Below are positions 8,396 through 17,047 of a DNA stretch of 64,000 bases, piece by piece. Every line of letters starts with the position of its first letter. The stretch's first letter is position 1. Both the position numbers and the translations under genes were made by a program. The notes under the pieces were generated by a model. It had not been told where the DNA came from and did not search any database. It saw nothing but the letters and a program-made list of their open reading frames with translations. The DNA is from CAXXOK01 sp963663285 (lineage in GTDB: Bacteria; Bacillota; Clostridia; Christensenellales; Aristaeellaceae), in assembly GCA_963663285.2 (NCBI GenBank), contig CAXXNI010000004.1:930001-994000 (forward strand), written 5' to 3'.

Positions 8396-9649
8396 ATGAA
8401 AAGGTTCCTGAGTGCCCTGTTATGCACGCTGATGCTGGCTATGCTGATTGTTCCCATGGCGCAGGCAGAAGACGCGTACGACCTGACTTTCTGGGTCTAC
8501 TCCGACTGGACTGCCGGCAAACAGGCTGAACTGCTCACCAAATGGGCGGACGAGTTTGTTGCTGCGCATGACAACGTTGCGTCCATTACCATGCTAGGTA
8601 AAAACGACAACGAACTGCTAACGGGCGTAATGGCGGGCGTCGGTTTACCGGACTGCTATTCCGCTTCCTTCCGCGACGGCTTGAAGTATTACGAGTCCGT
8701 CAACCTGCTGGATCTCAAGCCCTATTATGATGCTGCATCCGCAGACTACCGCGATGGCTGGATCGATGAAGCGATCGAGAGCGTGGAAATCGACAGCGGC
8801 ATGTGGGCACTGCCTTACATGAGCTATATTCCGCTGGTGTTCCGTAACCTGGACGTGCTGGAAGCCGCCGGTGTGGACACCGCCAAAGACCTGAGCTGGA
8901 CTTGGGATGATTTCCTTACGCAGTGCGAAGCCGTGCAGGCGGCCGGTTATGACGCGACCCATAAGTGGTCCGGCGACTGGTACACCGCGGGCGCAATTCT
9001 GGCTGCGGAAACCGCATTGACCCCCGGCCTTGAAAACGGCAAAACGACGGTGACGGCGGATCAGCTGCTGCGCACCTTCCAGACCGTTGCGGCCATCGCT
9101 CCGTATGCAACCTCGCTTAGCTACAGCGACGATGCTTCCGTAGAAGCGTTTAAGACCAACAAACTCGCCTTCACCATCGAAGGCCCGTGGAACGTTGAGG
9201 GCTATGACGCCAGCGGCGTGAACTACGATATCATGCCCGTACCCGCCCTGGAAGAAGGCGGCAAAAACGGCGGCATGAAGGGTTGGGACGCTGTGTACGC
9301 TGTAGACAGCGGCGATGCGACCCGTAACGAACTGGTGGCGGAGTGGCTGATGTACATCACCAACTACACCAACCAGAAAGAATGGACCAGCTATGTGGGC
9401 CGTCCCGTACTCCGCGAGGATGTTATGAGCGATCCCGACACCCAGACCCTGGAAGTGGCGGCTGTATCTGCTGTGGCGCAGCTTGGCGGCATGAAGCAGA
9501 TGGACTTCTTCCACTCCAACGTGTTCTGGCCCAGCGCGATCTCCGGTATCTCCGAAGAGGTTGCCCAGGGTACGCTGTCGCCTGAAGATGCTTGTGTGAA
9601 GATGGTAGACGCCATCAACGCCATGTATGTTGAGGCTGGCGAGGAATAA
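8396..9649 (+). CDS. Carbohydrate ABC transporter solute-binding protein
   Basis: Secreted sugar-binding protein (family 1 type) of 417 residues. The signal peptide has a KR start, a hydrophobic core, and a signal-peptidase I site after AQA at about residue 24; there is no lipobox cysteine. The mature part starts with the strand YDLTFWVYSDWTA and contains the usual two-lobe pattern, including AFTIEGPWNVEGYD and WDAVYAVDSG. A GGAGGT ribosome site precedes the ATG. A stable hairpin follows the gene before the permease pair, which should leave more transcript for the binding protein than for the membrane subunits. No ATPase gene is in the operon, so the permeases probably share a general MsmX-type ATPase encoded elsewhere. 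Confidence 0.93.
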   Translation: MKRFLSALLCTLMLAMLIVPMAQAEDAYDLTFWVYSDWTAGKQAELLTKWADEFVAAHDNVASITMLGKNDNELLTGVMAGVGLPDCYSASFRDGLKYYESVNLLDLKPYYDAASADYRDGWIDEAIESVEIDSGMWALPYMSYIPLVFRNLDVLEAAGVDTAKDLSWTWDDFLTQCEAVQAAGYDATHKWSGDWYTAGAILAAETALTPGLENGKTTVTADQLLRTFQTVAAIAPYATSLSYSDDASVEAFKTNKLAFTIEGPWNVEGYDASGVNYDIMPVPALEEGGKNGGMKGWDAVYAVDSGDATRNELVAEWLMYITNYTNQKEWTSYVGRPVLREDVMSDPDTQTLEVAAVSAVAQLGGMKQMDFFHSNVFWPSAISGISEEVAQGTLSPEDACVKMVDAINAMYVEAGEE

Positions 9650-9663
9650 ACCCTACCGGCGCT

Positions 9664-9696
9664 GCCCCGGAGCCGCATTTTCCCCGGCTCCGGGGC
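9664..9696 (+). terminator. Hairpin between binding-protein gene and permeases
   Basis: A perfect 11-bp stem (GCCCCGGAGCC at 9664-9674 with GGCTCCGGGGC at 9686-9696) lies 15 bases after the SBP stop. The tail is only weakly T-rich, so it may act as a partial terminator or as a 3' stabiliser of the SBP message. Confidence 0.7.
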
Positions 9697-9820
9697 CGGC
9701 CTTTCCGTTTTATGGGTGCTTATCCCGCCCATGCCGCCTTTGCGCGAAAACGGAACGGGCGGGCTGTTACCCCATCCCGCGCCGCCTACGGTATGCTGAT
9801 TCAGAAAGGACGGGATCAAA

Positions 9821-10777
9821 ATGGCATCTGGTTTGGACAGTCGCGCCAGAAACGCGCGTACGTTGCGCGTGCGCCAGTACAGCCTGAGCTATCTGGGGTT
9901 GCTCCCCTTCTTTGCGCTGTTTATCACCTTTATTATTATTCCGCTGGTGCAGGGCGTGGCCATGAGTTTTACCGACTGGTCTACCAAGCTGCGCGGCGGC
10001 ACCCATTTTACCGGGCTCACCAACTATATTTACCTGCTCACGTCCGGGGGCACATCCTCGCAGCGGTTTTTAAAATCGCTGTACAACCTGCTGGTGTATG
10101 TGCCTGTTACCGTGGCGATCGGCCTTTCCATATCGCTGTTGCTTGCGCTGGTGGTAAACCAGTTTCGCGGGCGTACCCATTCTATTTTCCGTGGCTCATT
10201 TTTCATCCCCACCGTACTGCCGCTGTACCTGTGCGCAGGCATCTGGCAGTGGTACCTGAATGCGGAAACGGGGCTTGTAGCTTCTAACCTCGCAACCCTC
10301 GGCATTGGCTCGGGTGTAACATGGACGCAAACATCCGGGTATGCGATTGCGGTTTGCGTCATTATTGATATTTGGCATGCGACCGGGTTTAACTTTGTTA
10401 TTTTAAGCGCCGGTATACAGGATATTTCCCCCGACTATTACGAGGCGGCACAGCTGGACGGCGCCTCCGTATGGCAGCAGATGAAGTATATCACCCTGCC
10501 GCTGATTGAACCCATCCTGTTCTTTGTGGTGACCTATGCGTTCATCAGTGCTTTACAGGTTTATGATATTCCCCGGATTTTGACCCAGAACACGGATATT
10601 AACTCCATTGGCGGGCCGAACCAGGTTATGCTGTTCCCGGTGATGGAGATGGTGCGCAATGTGTATAACGGCGATAAGGCCGGTCTGGGCCGCGCTTGCG
10701 CCGAGGGCGTAATGCTGATGACGCTGATAATGGGTGTAACGATGATCCAGTTCAAGCGCCGCAAAAAGAAAGTATAA
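9821..10777 (+). CDS. Sugar ABC transporter permease, first subunit
   Basis: MalF/UgpA-type membrane subunit of 318 residues. It has about six transmembrane helices, starting with LSYLGLLPFFALFITFIIIPLVQGV near residues 25-50. The cytoplasmic EAA coupling loop is visible as YYEAAQLDGASVWQQMKYITLPLI. The ATG at 9821 has AGAAAGGA 10-12 bases upstream. The gene is followed after 14 bases by the second permease. The 171-base gap before it carries only the hairpin after the SBP gene. Together the two permeases form the channel that receives sugar from the SBP at 8396. Confidence 0.94.
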   Translation: MASGLDSRARNARTLRVRQYSLSYLGLLPFFALFITFIIIPLVQGVAMSFTDWSTKLRGGTHFTGLTNYIYLLTSGGTSSQRFLKSLYNLLVYVPVTVAIGLSISLLLALVVNQFRGRTHSIFRGSFFIPTVLPLYLCAGIWQWYLNAETGLVASNLATLGIGSGVTWTQTSGYAIAVCVIIDIWHATGFNFVILSAGIQDISPDYYEAAQLDGASVWQQMKYITLPLIEPILFFVVTYAFISALQVYDIPRILTQNTDINSIGGPNQVMLFPVMEMVRNVYNGDKAGLGRACAEGVMLMTLIMGVTMIQFKRRKKKV

Positions 10778-10791
10778 AGGAGGGCGCGAAC

Positions 10792-11622
10792 ATGGTTATT
10801 CATAAGACAAAAACCCAGAAAATCGTCATGTACGCCATCCTGACCCTCTGGCTGGTGGTGTGCCTGTTCCCGTTGTACAACATGCTGGCGACCACTTTCT
10901 CCAGCGATTCCAGTAACCTGACGTCCACCTTTTTGCCCAACGATTTTGCCAACGGACGGGAAAAGATACTGCGGGCTTTCAGCGAGGCGAACATTCTCGT
11001 GGCTTCGATTGATACGCTGTCTTACACCGTATTCACCATCGTGGGGATGATTCTCATCTGCTCGCTGGTTGCCTACGAGTTTACGTTTTACATGTTCCCG
11101 CTGAAAAAACTGCTGCACGCGCTGATCCTGGGCAGCATGATGTTCCCGATGGTGCTGTACGTGATTCCGCTGTACCGCTTTGTGGTCAAGATGGGGCTTG
11201 GGGATACGATTATCGGCATCTCCGCGCCGCTGATGGTATCGCCGCTGTCGGTGTTTATCCTGATGCAGTTTTTGGAGGATATGCCCATGTCGTTTGTGGA
11301 GTCGGCGCGCATCGACGGGGCAGGGCATTTCAAAATCTTCTGGAACATCGTGTTTCCGCTGATGCGCAACGGCATTATTACCGCTACTGTGCTGATGTTC
11401 CTGAATGTGTGGGGCTCCTATTTGTGGCCGAGCCTCGCATCCGGCGGGGAGCTGCACCCCATGAGCGTAACGATCGCCAATATGCTTTCGCCGCAGTTCT
11501 ACATTGACCCGCGTGTGAAAATTGCCGCGATGCTGCTTTCGGCGGTGCCCCCGCTTGCGATTTACCTGTTTTTCCAACGCTACGTTATATCCGGCATTGC
11601 CATGTCCGGCGTGAAGGGCTAA
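10792..11622 (+). CDS. Sugar ABC transporter permease, second subunit
   Basis: MalG/UgpE-type subunit of 276 residues. I place the start at 10792, behind AAAGGAGGGC; the frame is open further upstream inside the first permease but without support. Six predicted helices begin with KIVMYAILTLWLVVCLFPLYNML. The EAA loop reads FVESARIDGAGHFKIFWNIVFP, and the C-terminus QRYVISGIAMSGVKG is typical of the family. It partners with the preceding permease. A 96-base gap with its own GGAGG site separates it from the NagB-like gene. Confidence 0.94.
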   Translation: MVIHKTKTQKIVMYAILTLWLVVCLFPLYNMLATTFSSDSSNLTSTFLPNDFANGREKILRAFSEANILVASIDTLSYTVFTIVGMILICSLVAYEFTFYMFPLKKLLHALILGSMMFPMVLYVIPLYRFVVKMGLGDTIIGISAPLMVSPLSVFILMQFLEDMPMSFVESARIDGAGHFKIFWNIVFPLMRNGIITATVLMFLNVWGSYLWPSLASGGELHPMSVTIANMLSPQFYIDPRVKIAAMLLSAVPPLAIYLFFQRYVISGIAMSGVKG

Positions 11623-11718
11623 GGCGAACCGTGCCTGCCGCGTGTACTGCTGTTTTCTGCGGTGTGCGAGGATAGAAAACCAATCGGACCGGAACAATTT
11701 TACTGGAGGATGATTTGC

Positions 11719-12648
11719 ATGATGGAATACCGCGTAACCAGGGACGAACTGCTCCGCTGGTGTCAAATCCCCGTTGATCAATTGAAGGATCACCCCGATA
11801 ACAAGGTAGATCTGCGCATGTTTGAAGATAAAGCCAAAACCTTTGAGGCAATCGGCAACATGATGGCGGACGATGTAATTGCCAACAACAAAGAGGGCAA
11901 ACTTACCAAGTGGGTGCTTTGCTCCGGCCCCAACCAGCAGTACACCACGTTTATCCGCCGCGTACACGAGGAAAAAATCAGCCTGAAAAATGTTTGGGTG
12001 TTCCAGATGGATGAAGCGCTGGACTGGCAGGGCCGCCACTACCCGGTGGAAGTGATTTCCGGCAGCTGTGAAGGCCGCATGAACGCGATTTTTTACGATA
12101 AGATCGATCCGGAACTGAACATTCCCGTTTCCCAGCGCGTTTTCTGCCATTTGGACAACATGGACTGGATCGACGAAAAGATTCAGGAACTGGGCGGGCT
12201 GGATACGGTATGGGCCGGTGTGGGCTTCCGCGGATTGGTCGGCAATAACGAAGGCCCCGTGAATCCGTACTACCACATTTCGCTGGAAGAGTATAAAAAC
12301 AGCAAAACCCGTATTGTACCGGTGCAGGCTGATACGCTGATTGCCTACGCAGAGCGCGGATACGGCGGAAACACTGACGCCTGCAACCCGATGATGATTA
12401 CCCTTGGCTTTAAAAGCATGTTGACGGCCCGCAAAGCCGTGTATATGATTACCACAGGCACATGGAAGCAGACGATCATCCGCATTGCCATGTTCAGCCA
12501 GCCCACGACGGAGTACCCGGTAACGCTGTTCCAGGGTACGGTACCTGAGTGCGTGCTTTTCTGCGACCGCGACAGCGCCGACCATACCCTGTCGCACGAT
12601 ACGGGGCGCGTGGTGAACCGTTACAGCTTCCCGGAACTGTTCAAATAA
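11719..12648 (+). CDS. NagB-fold protein (glucosamine-6-phosphate deaminase-like) with altered active site
   Basis: Protein of 309 residues in the glucosamine-6-phosphate deaminase/isomerase superfamily. The phosphate-binding region VLCSGPNQQYTTFIRR (about 67-81) and VWVFQMDEALDW (about 92-103) match NagB, including the aspartate that acts as base in NagB (Asp98 here). The second active-site motif, in NagB GxGxDGHIAFNEP, is GVGFRGLVGNNEGP (about 167-180): the catalytic Asp and His are Arg and Leu, while the Glu remains. The start at 11719 follows GGAGGA. It is twelve bases upstream of the PfkB gene. It may isomerise or hydrolyse a different sugar phosphate, or bind one without deamination; a classical NagB reaction is unlikely. 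Confidence 0.75.
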   Translation: MMEYRVTRDELLRWCQIPVDQLKDHPDNKVDLRMFEDKAKTFEAIGNMMADDVIANNKEGKLTKWVLCSGPNQQYTTFIRRVHEEKISLKNVWVFQMDEALDWQGRHYPVEVISGSCEGRMNAIFYDKIDPELNIPVSQRVFCHLDNMDWIDEKIQELGGLDTVWAGVGFRGLVGNNEGPVNPYYHISLEEYKNSKTRIVPVQADTLIAYAERGYGGNTDACNPMMITLGFKSMLTARKAVYMITTGTWKQTIIRIAMFSQPTTEYPVTLFQGTVPECVLFCDRDSADHTLSHDTGRVVNRYSFPELFK

Positions 12649-12660
12649 AGGAGAGCGGGT

Positions 12661-13626
12661 ATGCAGACGCCTGAGGTTTTAGTACTCAACAATATCGGCG
12701 GGGGCATTGGCGTTTTGGTGGAACGGCTGCCGCTGGTAAACGAAACCGTAATGATGAAAGCTATGGAGCCGCCGGGCGAGGACATCGCCAAAGGCGGAAA
12801 CGTGGCGGTTGCGCTGGCGCGCCTTGGCGTGCATACGGCGATTATCGGCAAGATTGGCAACGATACGGCCGGTGACCGCGATTGGAACTGGATGAACGAT
12901 GCGGGCGTGGATTTGAGCGTGCTGATTCGCAGCGACGAGGTGCAAACCGGACAGGGGCTGGGGATTGTAGCGGACAACGGCGATGTGATGAACATTACGG
13001 GTCTTAGCAGCAGCCGCGCCCTGACAGAAGAAGAGGTAGAAAGCGCTTTAACCCGCTACCGGGATGCCAAATACTTTATTACCGGGTTTGAGGTTCGCCC
13101 ACCGCTGGTACTGCCTGCGACGCAGCGCGCCAAAGAACTGGGTATGATTACGGCGCTCAACCCAAGCCCCGTGCCTTCCGCCGGGCTGGAAGCCGTGCCG
13201 TATGTGGATTATTTGTTTGTCAACGAAGTGGAAGCCCAGCAGCTGCTAGACCGCGAAGTAGTGGAGGCTTTTGACCCGCGCGAAGTGTGCGAGGCGCTGC
13301 TGAAGCGCTATCAATGCCGCTGCGTGGTGCTGACCATCGGCCACCGGGGCAGCGCTTACCTTACACAGGACGGCGCATATGACCAAATCGCGCCGGTTCC
13401 GGTGACGTCGGTGGACAGCGCGGGCGCGGGAGACGGCTTTATGGCGGCGGTCATCGCGCGGCTGTCCAAGGGGGACGGACTGACCCAAGCCTGCCAATAC
13501 GCCAGCGCGTTTGCGGCGTTTTCCGTAACCAAAAAGGATTGCCTGCCGGGATATTCCACGGCGGAGCAGCTGAAAGCATTTTTGGATTCCATACCCGGTA
13601 AGGTGCCCTTTGAAATCCGTTTTTAA
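12661..13626 (+). CDS. PfkB-family carbohydrate kinase
   Basis: Ribokinase/PfkB-type sugar kinase of 321 residues. The N-terminal substrate region GGNVAVALARLGV (about 43-55) and the C-terminal ATP/anion-hole motif VDSAGAGDGFMAA (about 251-263, catalytic Asp in GAGD) are intact, so the protein should be active. It is the last gene of the operon and is followed 31 bases later by a strong terminator. In frl operons the equivalent kinase (FrlD) phosphorylates the fructosamine before the SIS deglycase cleaves it; that role is attractive here but not proven, because ROK and NagB-like genes are extra. Confidence 0.92.
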   Translation: MQTPEVLVLNNIGGGIGVLVERLPLVNETVMMKAMEPPGEDIAKGGNVAVALARLGVHTAIIGKIGNDTAGDRDWNWMNDAGVDLSVLIRSDEVQTGQGLGIVADNGDVMNITGLSSSRALTEEEVESALTRYRDAKYFITGFEVRPPLVLPATQRAKELGMITALNPSPVPSAGLEAVPYVDYLFVNEVEAQQLLDREVVEAFDPREVCEALLKRYQCRCVVLTIGHRGSAYLTQDGAYDQIAPVPVTSVDSAGAGDGFMAAVIARLSKGDGLTQACQYASAFAAFSVTKKDCLPGYSTAEQLKAFLDSIPGKVPFEIRF

Positions 13627-13657
13627 CCTTACCCTTCCTGTTACCCTTCCTTTGCAG

Positions 13658-13695
13658 CAGGCAAGCGAACCGCTTTTTTGCGGTTCGCTTGCCTG
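13658..13695 (+). terminator. Terminator of the sugar operon
   Basis: A 16-bp perfect stem (CAGGCAAGCGAACCGC, 13658-13673, with its complement at 13680-13695) around a loop of six T, followed by TGTTTTG. It closes the operon that starts at 6222. Confidence 0.88.
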
Positions 13696-14111
13696 TGTTT
13701 TGCCGTGCTTTAGCAATTGGCAGTGATGCCAATACTGTTTTACACAAAACTGATTGAACAGATGCAACGCCTGCCCCGCTTGTGTGGAAATGTGTAAATA
13801 GACTGCCGCTGGGGTTGTGCCGAACGCGAAGTGGATCGCATAGCTTGGTGATGGGTGCGTCCGCAATTGCGTACGGCTTGCGTTGCGTTCCGGGCGTGAA
13901 AGCTTTTGGTATGGAGCCGGCACCCGGTGGCGCAGCAGCGCCAGACGGCGAACACAGAAAAACCCAAAAGCAGCCGGTCGGTTACAGACCTGCTGCTTTT
14001 GGGTTTCCTGTCTATTGCACGGAGCCTGCGGCGGCGCGCTGCTATGGGCATCCACCGCCATCCGGCGCGGAATTTTACATCCGCGGCAAATGGCGGCGGA
14101 CAAGCCGGGGA
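13696..14111. other. Intergenic stretch between the sugar operon and the lsr locus
   Basis: About 415 bases without a supportable gene. Weak open frames on both strands have no ribosome site and show no family pattern. The only clear element is the terminator at 13960-14006 for the minus-strand lsrRK-cupin transcript. The rest may be decayed sequence. Confidence 0.6.
13960..14006 (-). terminator. Terminator of the lsrR-lsrK-cupin transcript
   Basis: Arms AAACCCAAAAGCAG (13960-13973) and its complement (13993-14006) form a 14-bp stem, with a further GGTC/GACC pairing in the apical part. Read on the minus strand the stem ends in GGGTTTTTC, a good U tract. Confidence 0.85.
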
Positions 14112-14462
14112 TTAATACTGGTAGTTTTCTACATCCACCTTATCAGGATCGGTGTAGGGGGCGAGGGTGGAAATCATCTTTACGATGCCTTTGGAGTTGT
14201 TGACGACGTAATGTACTTCGCTGGGCTCAATATGAATCAGCTGGCCCTGCGTGAGGTGGTGCACCACACCATCCACAACAATGTCCACTTCGCCTTCGAG
14301 GATATAAAAATTCTCCTCCATGATGTTGTGGTAGTGCGCCTTAAAATCCTGCCCCGCCTGAAACTGTACGATGGCAAAATTCATTCGCGGTCCCTTCATC
14401 AGGTATTTCGGGCCGCTGTCGCCAAAACGATATTCCCGGTCGTTCTCATTGATAATAAACAT
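14112..14462 (-). CDS. Small cupin protein of the lsr locus (possible AI-2 phosphate isomerase)
   Basis: Single-domain cupin of 116 residues. The first cupin motif is visible as FKAHYHNIMEENFYILEGEV and the second as LIHIEPSEVHYVVNNS, giving a likely metal site of His, His, Glu and His. The start at 14462 has GGAGGAG seven bases upstream. It lies 18 bases after lsrK in the lsrR-lsrK-cupin transcript and is followed by a terminator. In enteric bacteria LsrG isomerises phosphorylated AI-2 before LsrF acts on it; no LsrG-type protein is encoded in this window. Small cupins often catalyse isomerisation of keto-sugars, so it may replace LsrG. Alternatively it could act as a binding or protective protein. 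The cupin fold is sure; the function is inferred. Confidence 0.85.
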   Translation of the reverse strand: MFIINENDREYRFGDSGPKYLMKGPRMNFAIVQFQAGQDFKAHYHNIMEENFYILEGEVDIVVDGVVHHLTQGQLIHIEPSEVHYVVNNSKGIVKMISTLAPYTDPDKVDVENYQY

Positions 14463-14480
14463 GCGTTTCTCCTCCAATTT

Positions 14481-16046
14481 TTACAGTCCGGGCGCGACCC
14501 ACATATAGCGGGTCAAACCCCGGTCGCTTAGTGAAAGTTGGGCCCGATATACTTCGCGCCAGGGCGCGTACATCGCTTCGTACACCTTGTGGTTCTCCAT
14601 GTTGGGCTGGAAGGTTTGCTCCCATTTCACCAACTTGCGAGCGGCCTGTGAAATATCGGCATAGATGCCTACACCATAACCGGCCAGAATCGCCGCGCCG
14701 AGCGCGGTTGCCTCTTTTACAACCGGCACTTTTACCGGCAGTCCCAATACGTCCGCGACGATCTGGCACCAGATGTCGCCTTTGCTGGCTCCGCCCGCAA
14801 AGATAATTTCCGCGGGCGCGTTGCCGGTAGCTTCGCGCACCAGCTCCAAATGGCCTTTGGTCACCATGGCGGTGTTTTCCATAATGGCGCGATAGAAAGT
14901 ATACTTGTTGAAACGTTCCGCGTCAAAATCAAAATTCGTAAAGGTTGGCGCGGCGTGTTTCCATGCGATAAAATTCATAACGTCGCTGAAAGCGCACATC
15001 ATGCCGTACGACCCGGCCGGGATTTTTTCGGCTTCGCGGTTCATCAGCGCGTAGGGGTCGGTGCCCAGTTCCTTGGCGCGGGCAATCTCCTCCTGGCAGA
15101 AAGCGTCGCGGTACCACCGCATCGCAAGCCCCGGCTTAAAGGCGAGAGCCTCGTACTGCCACATGCCGGGCACAGCGTGGCAATTGACACGCACACGGCA
15201 TTTAGCGTCGGTCTGCCCGCTGGCGGTGTTAAACTCGTACTGCCAGAAGCTGCCGCCGAAAACAGCGGCCTGACCGGCATCCACTACACCTACGCCAATG
15301 CAGCCAAGCTGGGAATCGCCGCCGCCCGCCACAACCGTGGTGCCGGGGGCAAGCCCTGTATCGGCCGCGCCTTTGGCGTTTACCGTCCCGACGATGGCCC
15401 CGCACTCGGCTACCGGCGGAAAAATATCGTCCTTCAAGCCGACTTTGCGCATAATGTCGGTATCCCACGCACGCTTTTGCAAATCGAAGATGCCTGTGGT
15501 GCTGCCGTTGCTGGGCTCCACTGCCAGCACGCCGGTCAGCTTGTAAATCAGCCAATCGTTAAACATACCGATTTTCGCAACCTTTTCGTACAGCTGCGGC
15601 AGTTTGTTTTTCACCCAAAGCACGCGCGGCAATGCGCCCAGCGCGTAGGTCTGGCCGGATACGGCGTAAATTTCTTTTTCCATCTCCGGATTCATGCGGA
15701 TCAGCTCGCCGACTTCGTCGGTGCTGCGTGCATCCACGTTGGCGCAAGCCCAGATTTCGTTGCCATCGGCATCGTAAAGCACGATGCCCTCGCGCATGCA
15801 CGTGGTGCTGACCGCTGCTATATCCGCGGGGGCGATGGCGGTTTCGGCTAAAACACCGCGTACGCATTCGCTGGCCAACGCCCAGTTGCGCTCCCAGTCA
15901 AAATCCATACTGCCGGGGTAACGGGGGTCCTCGTTATGCGTCCACTCCCGTTGTACGCAGCCCAGTTGTTCGCCTTCGGTGTTAAAAAGCACCGCGCGCA
16001 CGCTGCCGGTACCGGCGTCGATTGCCATTAAATATTGCTCTGCCAT
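14481..16046 (-). CDS. lsrK: Autoinducer-2 kinase LsrK
   Basis: FGGY-family kinase of 521 residues that phosphorylates the open-chain form of AI-2 (DPD) in the cytosol and traps it as phospho-AI-2, the inducer of LsrR. The sequence follows enteric LsrK from end to end: LMAIDAGTGSVRAVLF at the start, STTCMREGIVLYDADGNEIW, WACANVDARSTDEV, VEPSNGSTTGIFDL, GGGDSQLGCIGVGVV, MRWYRDAFC, FAGGASKGDIWCQI, VVKEATALGAAI, and a C-terminus ending WVAPGL. The ATG at 16046 follows GGAGG. It is 64 bases downstream of lsrR on the same strand and 18 bases upstream of the cupin gene. Confidence 0.95.
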   Translation of the reverse strand: MAEQYLMAIDAGTGSVRAVLFNTEGEQLGCVQREWTHNEDPRYPGSMDFDWERNWALASECVRGVLAETAIAPADIAAVSTTCMREGIVLYDADGNEIWACANVDARSTDEVGELIRMNPEMEKEIYAVSGQTYALGALPRVLWVKNKLPQLYEKVAKIGMFNDWLIYKLTGVLAVEPSNGSTTGIFDLQKRAWDTDIMRKVGLKDDIFPPVAECGAIVGTVNAKGAADTGLAPGTTVVAGGGDSQLGCIGVGVVDAGQAAVFGGSFWQYEFNTASGQTDAKCRVRVNCHAVPGMWQYEALAFKPGLAMRWYRDAFCQEEIARAKELGTDPYALMNREAEKIPAGSYGMMCAFSDVMNFIAWKHAAPTFTNFDFDAERFNKYTFYRAIMENTAMVTKGHLELVREATGNAPAEIIFAGGASKGDIWCQIVADVLGLPVKVPVVKEATALGAAILAGYGVGIYADISQAARKLVKWEQTFQPNMENHKVYEAMYAPWREVYRAQLSLSDRGLTRYMWVAPGL

Positions 16047-16110
16047 GGGTTTTCCTCCGTTTCGACTGAAATGGGAAGACGCCGGTAGGATTTACCGCGG
16101 CGTACAGGGA

Positions 16111-17034
16111 TTACTCCTCATCCACACTATCCAAAAGCTGGCTGGCGGTCTGGTCGTCGGTAATCAGCACGTCCAGATAGCCGCCGCGCAGCACTGCGCG
16201 GATGGCGTTTACCTTCACGTCGCCTGCGGCGACGCCAACAACGTTTTGCAGCTCTTTAAGCTTGGGCAGCGAAGTACTGATGAGCCGCGATTCCAGCGGC
16301 GTGTCGATCAGTTTACCGTCGCAGTCGATAAAATGGCTGAGCAAGTCGCCCACAGCTCCCTGCATTTGCAGGTAGAGAAAATCGTTGCGGTTTAAAATGC
16401 CGGACTTAAAAATGGTCGCTGTTTCGTGCATGGAGCCGATGCCGACAACTGTAAGCTGTGCAAGCGAAATCATCCGGCTCACCTCGGTTACGCTGGCCTC
16501 GTGGCGCATAGCGTCCGCCATTTCCTTGCTGCTGGCCAAAAGCGGAGTGGGAATCAGGTGCAGTTTGGCGTTAAACACATTGCTGCGCGTATCCGGCAGA
16601 TAATAGCTTACGCCGCCGGTAAGCGATATGCAGGTAATGGGGCTTTCCGCAATGGTCGCCAGATTGTTGAGAATCCGTCTGGGCGTGTCGCCGTAGCCCA
16701 TATTAATGAGGCTGTTTTCGGTAAGCCGCTCGGCAATGTACATGCTGGCGGCTTCCGCGACGACCGCGTTAACCTGGCTTTTATCCATCGCGGCAGGCAC
16801 GATAAATGCGTCCTTTAAATGAAAAGTTTCCATTAAAGAGCGTTCCAGCTTCATTCTTTTTTCGCCGTCCTTGCGCAGCCGGAACTGGATAATGCCTGTC
16901 TGGCGGGCTTTTTCCAGTAGTTTGATGACGCGCATACGGCTTATGCCCAGCGTGTTTGCTACGTTTTGCTGGGTCATATTTTCAAAATAGTAATACCAGG
17001 CTATTTTGATCATCAGGGACTCTTCGTAATCCAT
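16111..17034 (-). CDS. lsrR: LsrR, SorC-family repressor of AI-2 uptake
   Basis: Transcription repressor of 307 residues in the SorC/DeoR-like sugar-binding group. The N-terminal helix-turn-helix (about 8-50) reads IAWYYYFENMTQQ, then LGISRMRVIKLLEKARQTGI, closely resembling LsrR. The C-terminal domain carries the phospho-sugar pocket signature ISLTGGVSYYLP, LIPTPLLASS, TVVGIGSM, GAVGDLLSHF and NVVGVAAGDVKVNAIRAVL. The start at 17034 has AAAGGAG nine bases upstream. It is divergent from lsrA, and promoters for both directions lie between them. By family knowledge it represses both arms and is released by phospho-AI-2. Confidence 0.94.
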   Translation of the reverse strand: MDYEESLMIKIAWYYYFENMTQQNVANTLGISRMRVIKLLEKARQTGIIQFRLRKDGEKRMKLERSLMETFHLKDAFIVPAAMDKSQVNAVVAEAASMYIAERLTENSLINMGYGDTPRRILNNLATIAESPITCISLTGGVSYYLPDTRSNVFNAKLHLIPTPLLASSKEMADAMRHEASVTEVSRMISLAQLTVVGIGSMHETATIFKSGILNRNDFLYLQMQGAVGDLLSHFIDCDGKLIDTPLESRLISTSLPKLKELQNVVGVAAGDVKVNAIRAVLRGGYLDVLITDDQTASQLLDSVDEE

Positions 17035-17047
17035 AGGTACTCCTTTA

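Noticed and set aside
10561..12597. Very long minus-strand frame of 678 codons opposite the permease and NagB-like genes
   Set aside because: It is the antisense of well-supported genes; His/Arg-rich composition is a codon-bias shadow.
13246..14103. Long minus-strand frame reaching from the PfkB gene into the intergenic region
   Set aside because: Antisense to PfkB for part of its length, crosses two terminators, and has no ribosome site or family pattern.
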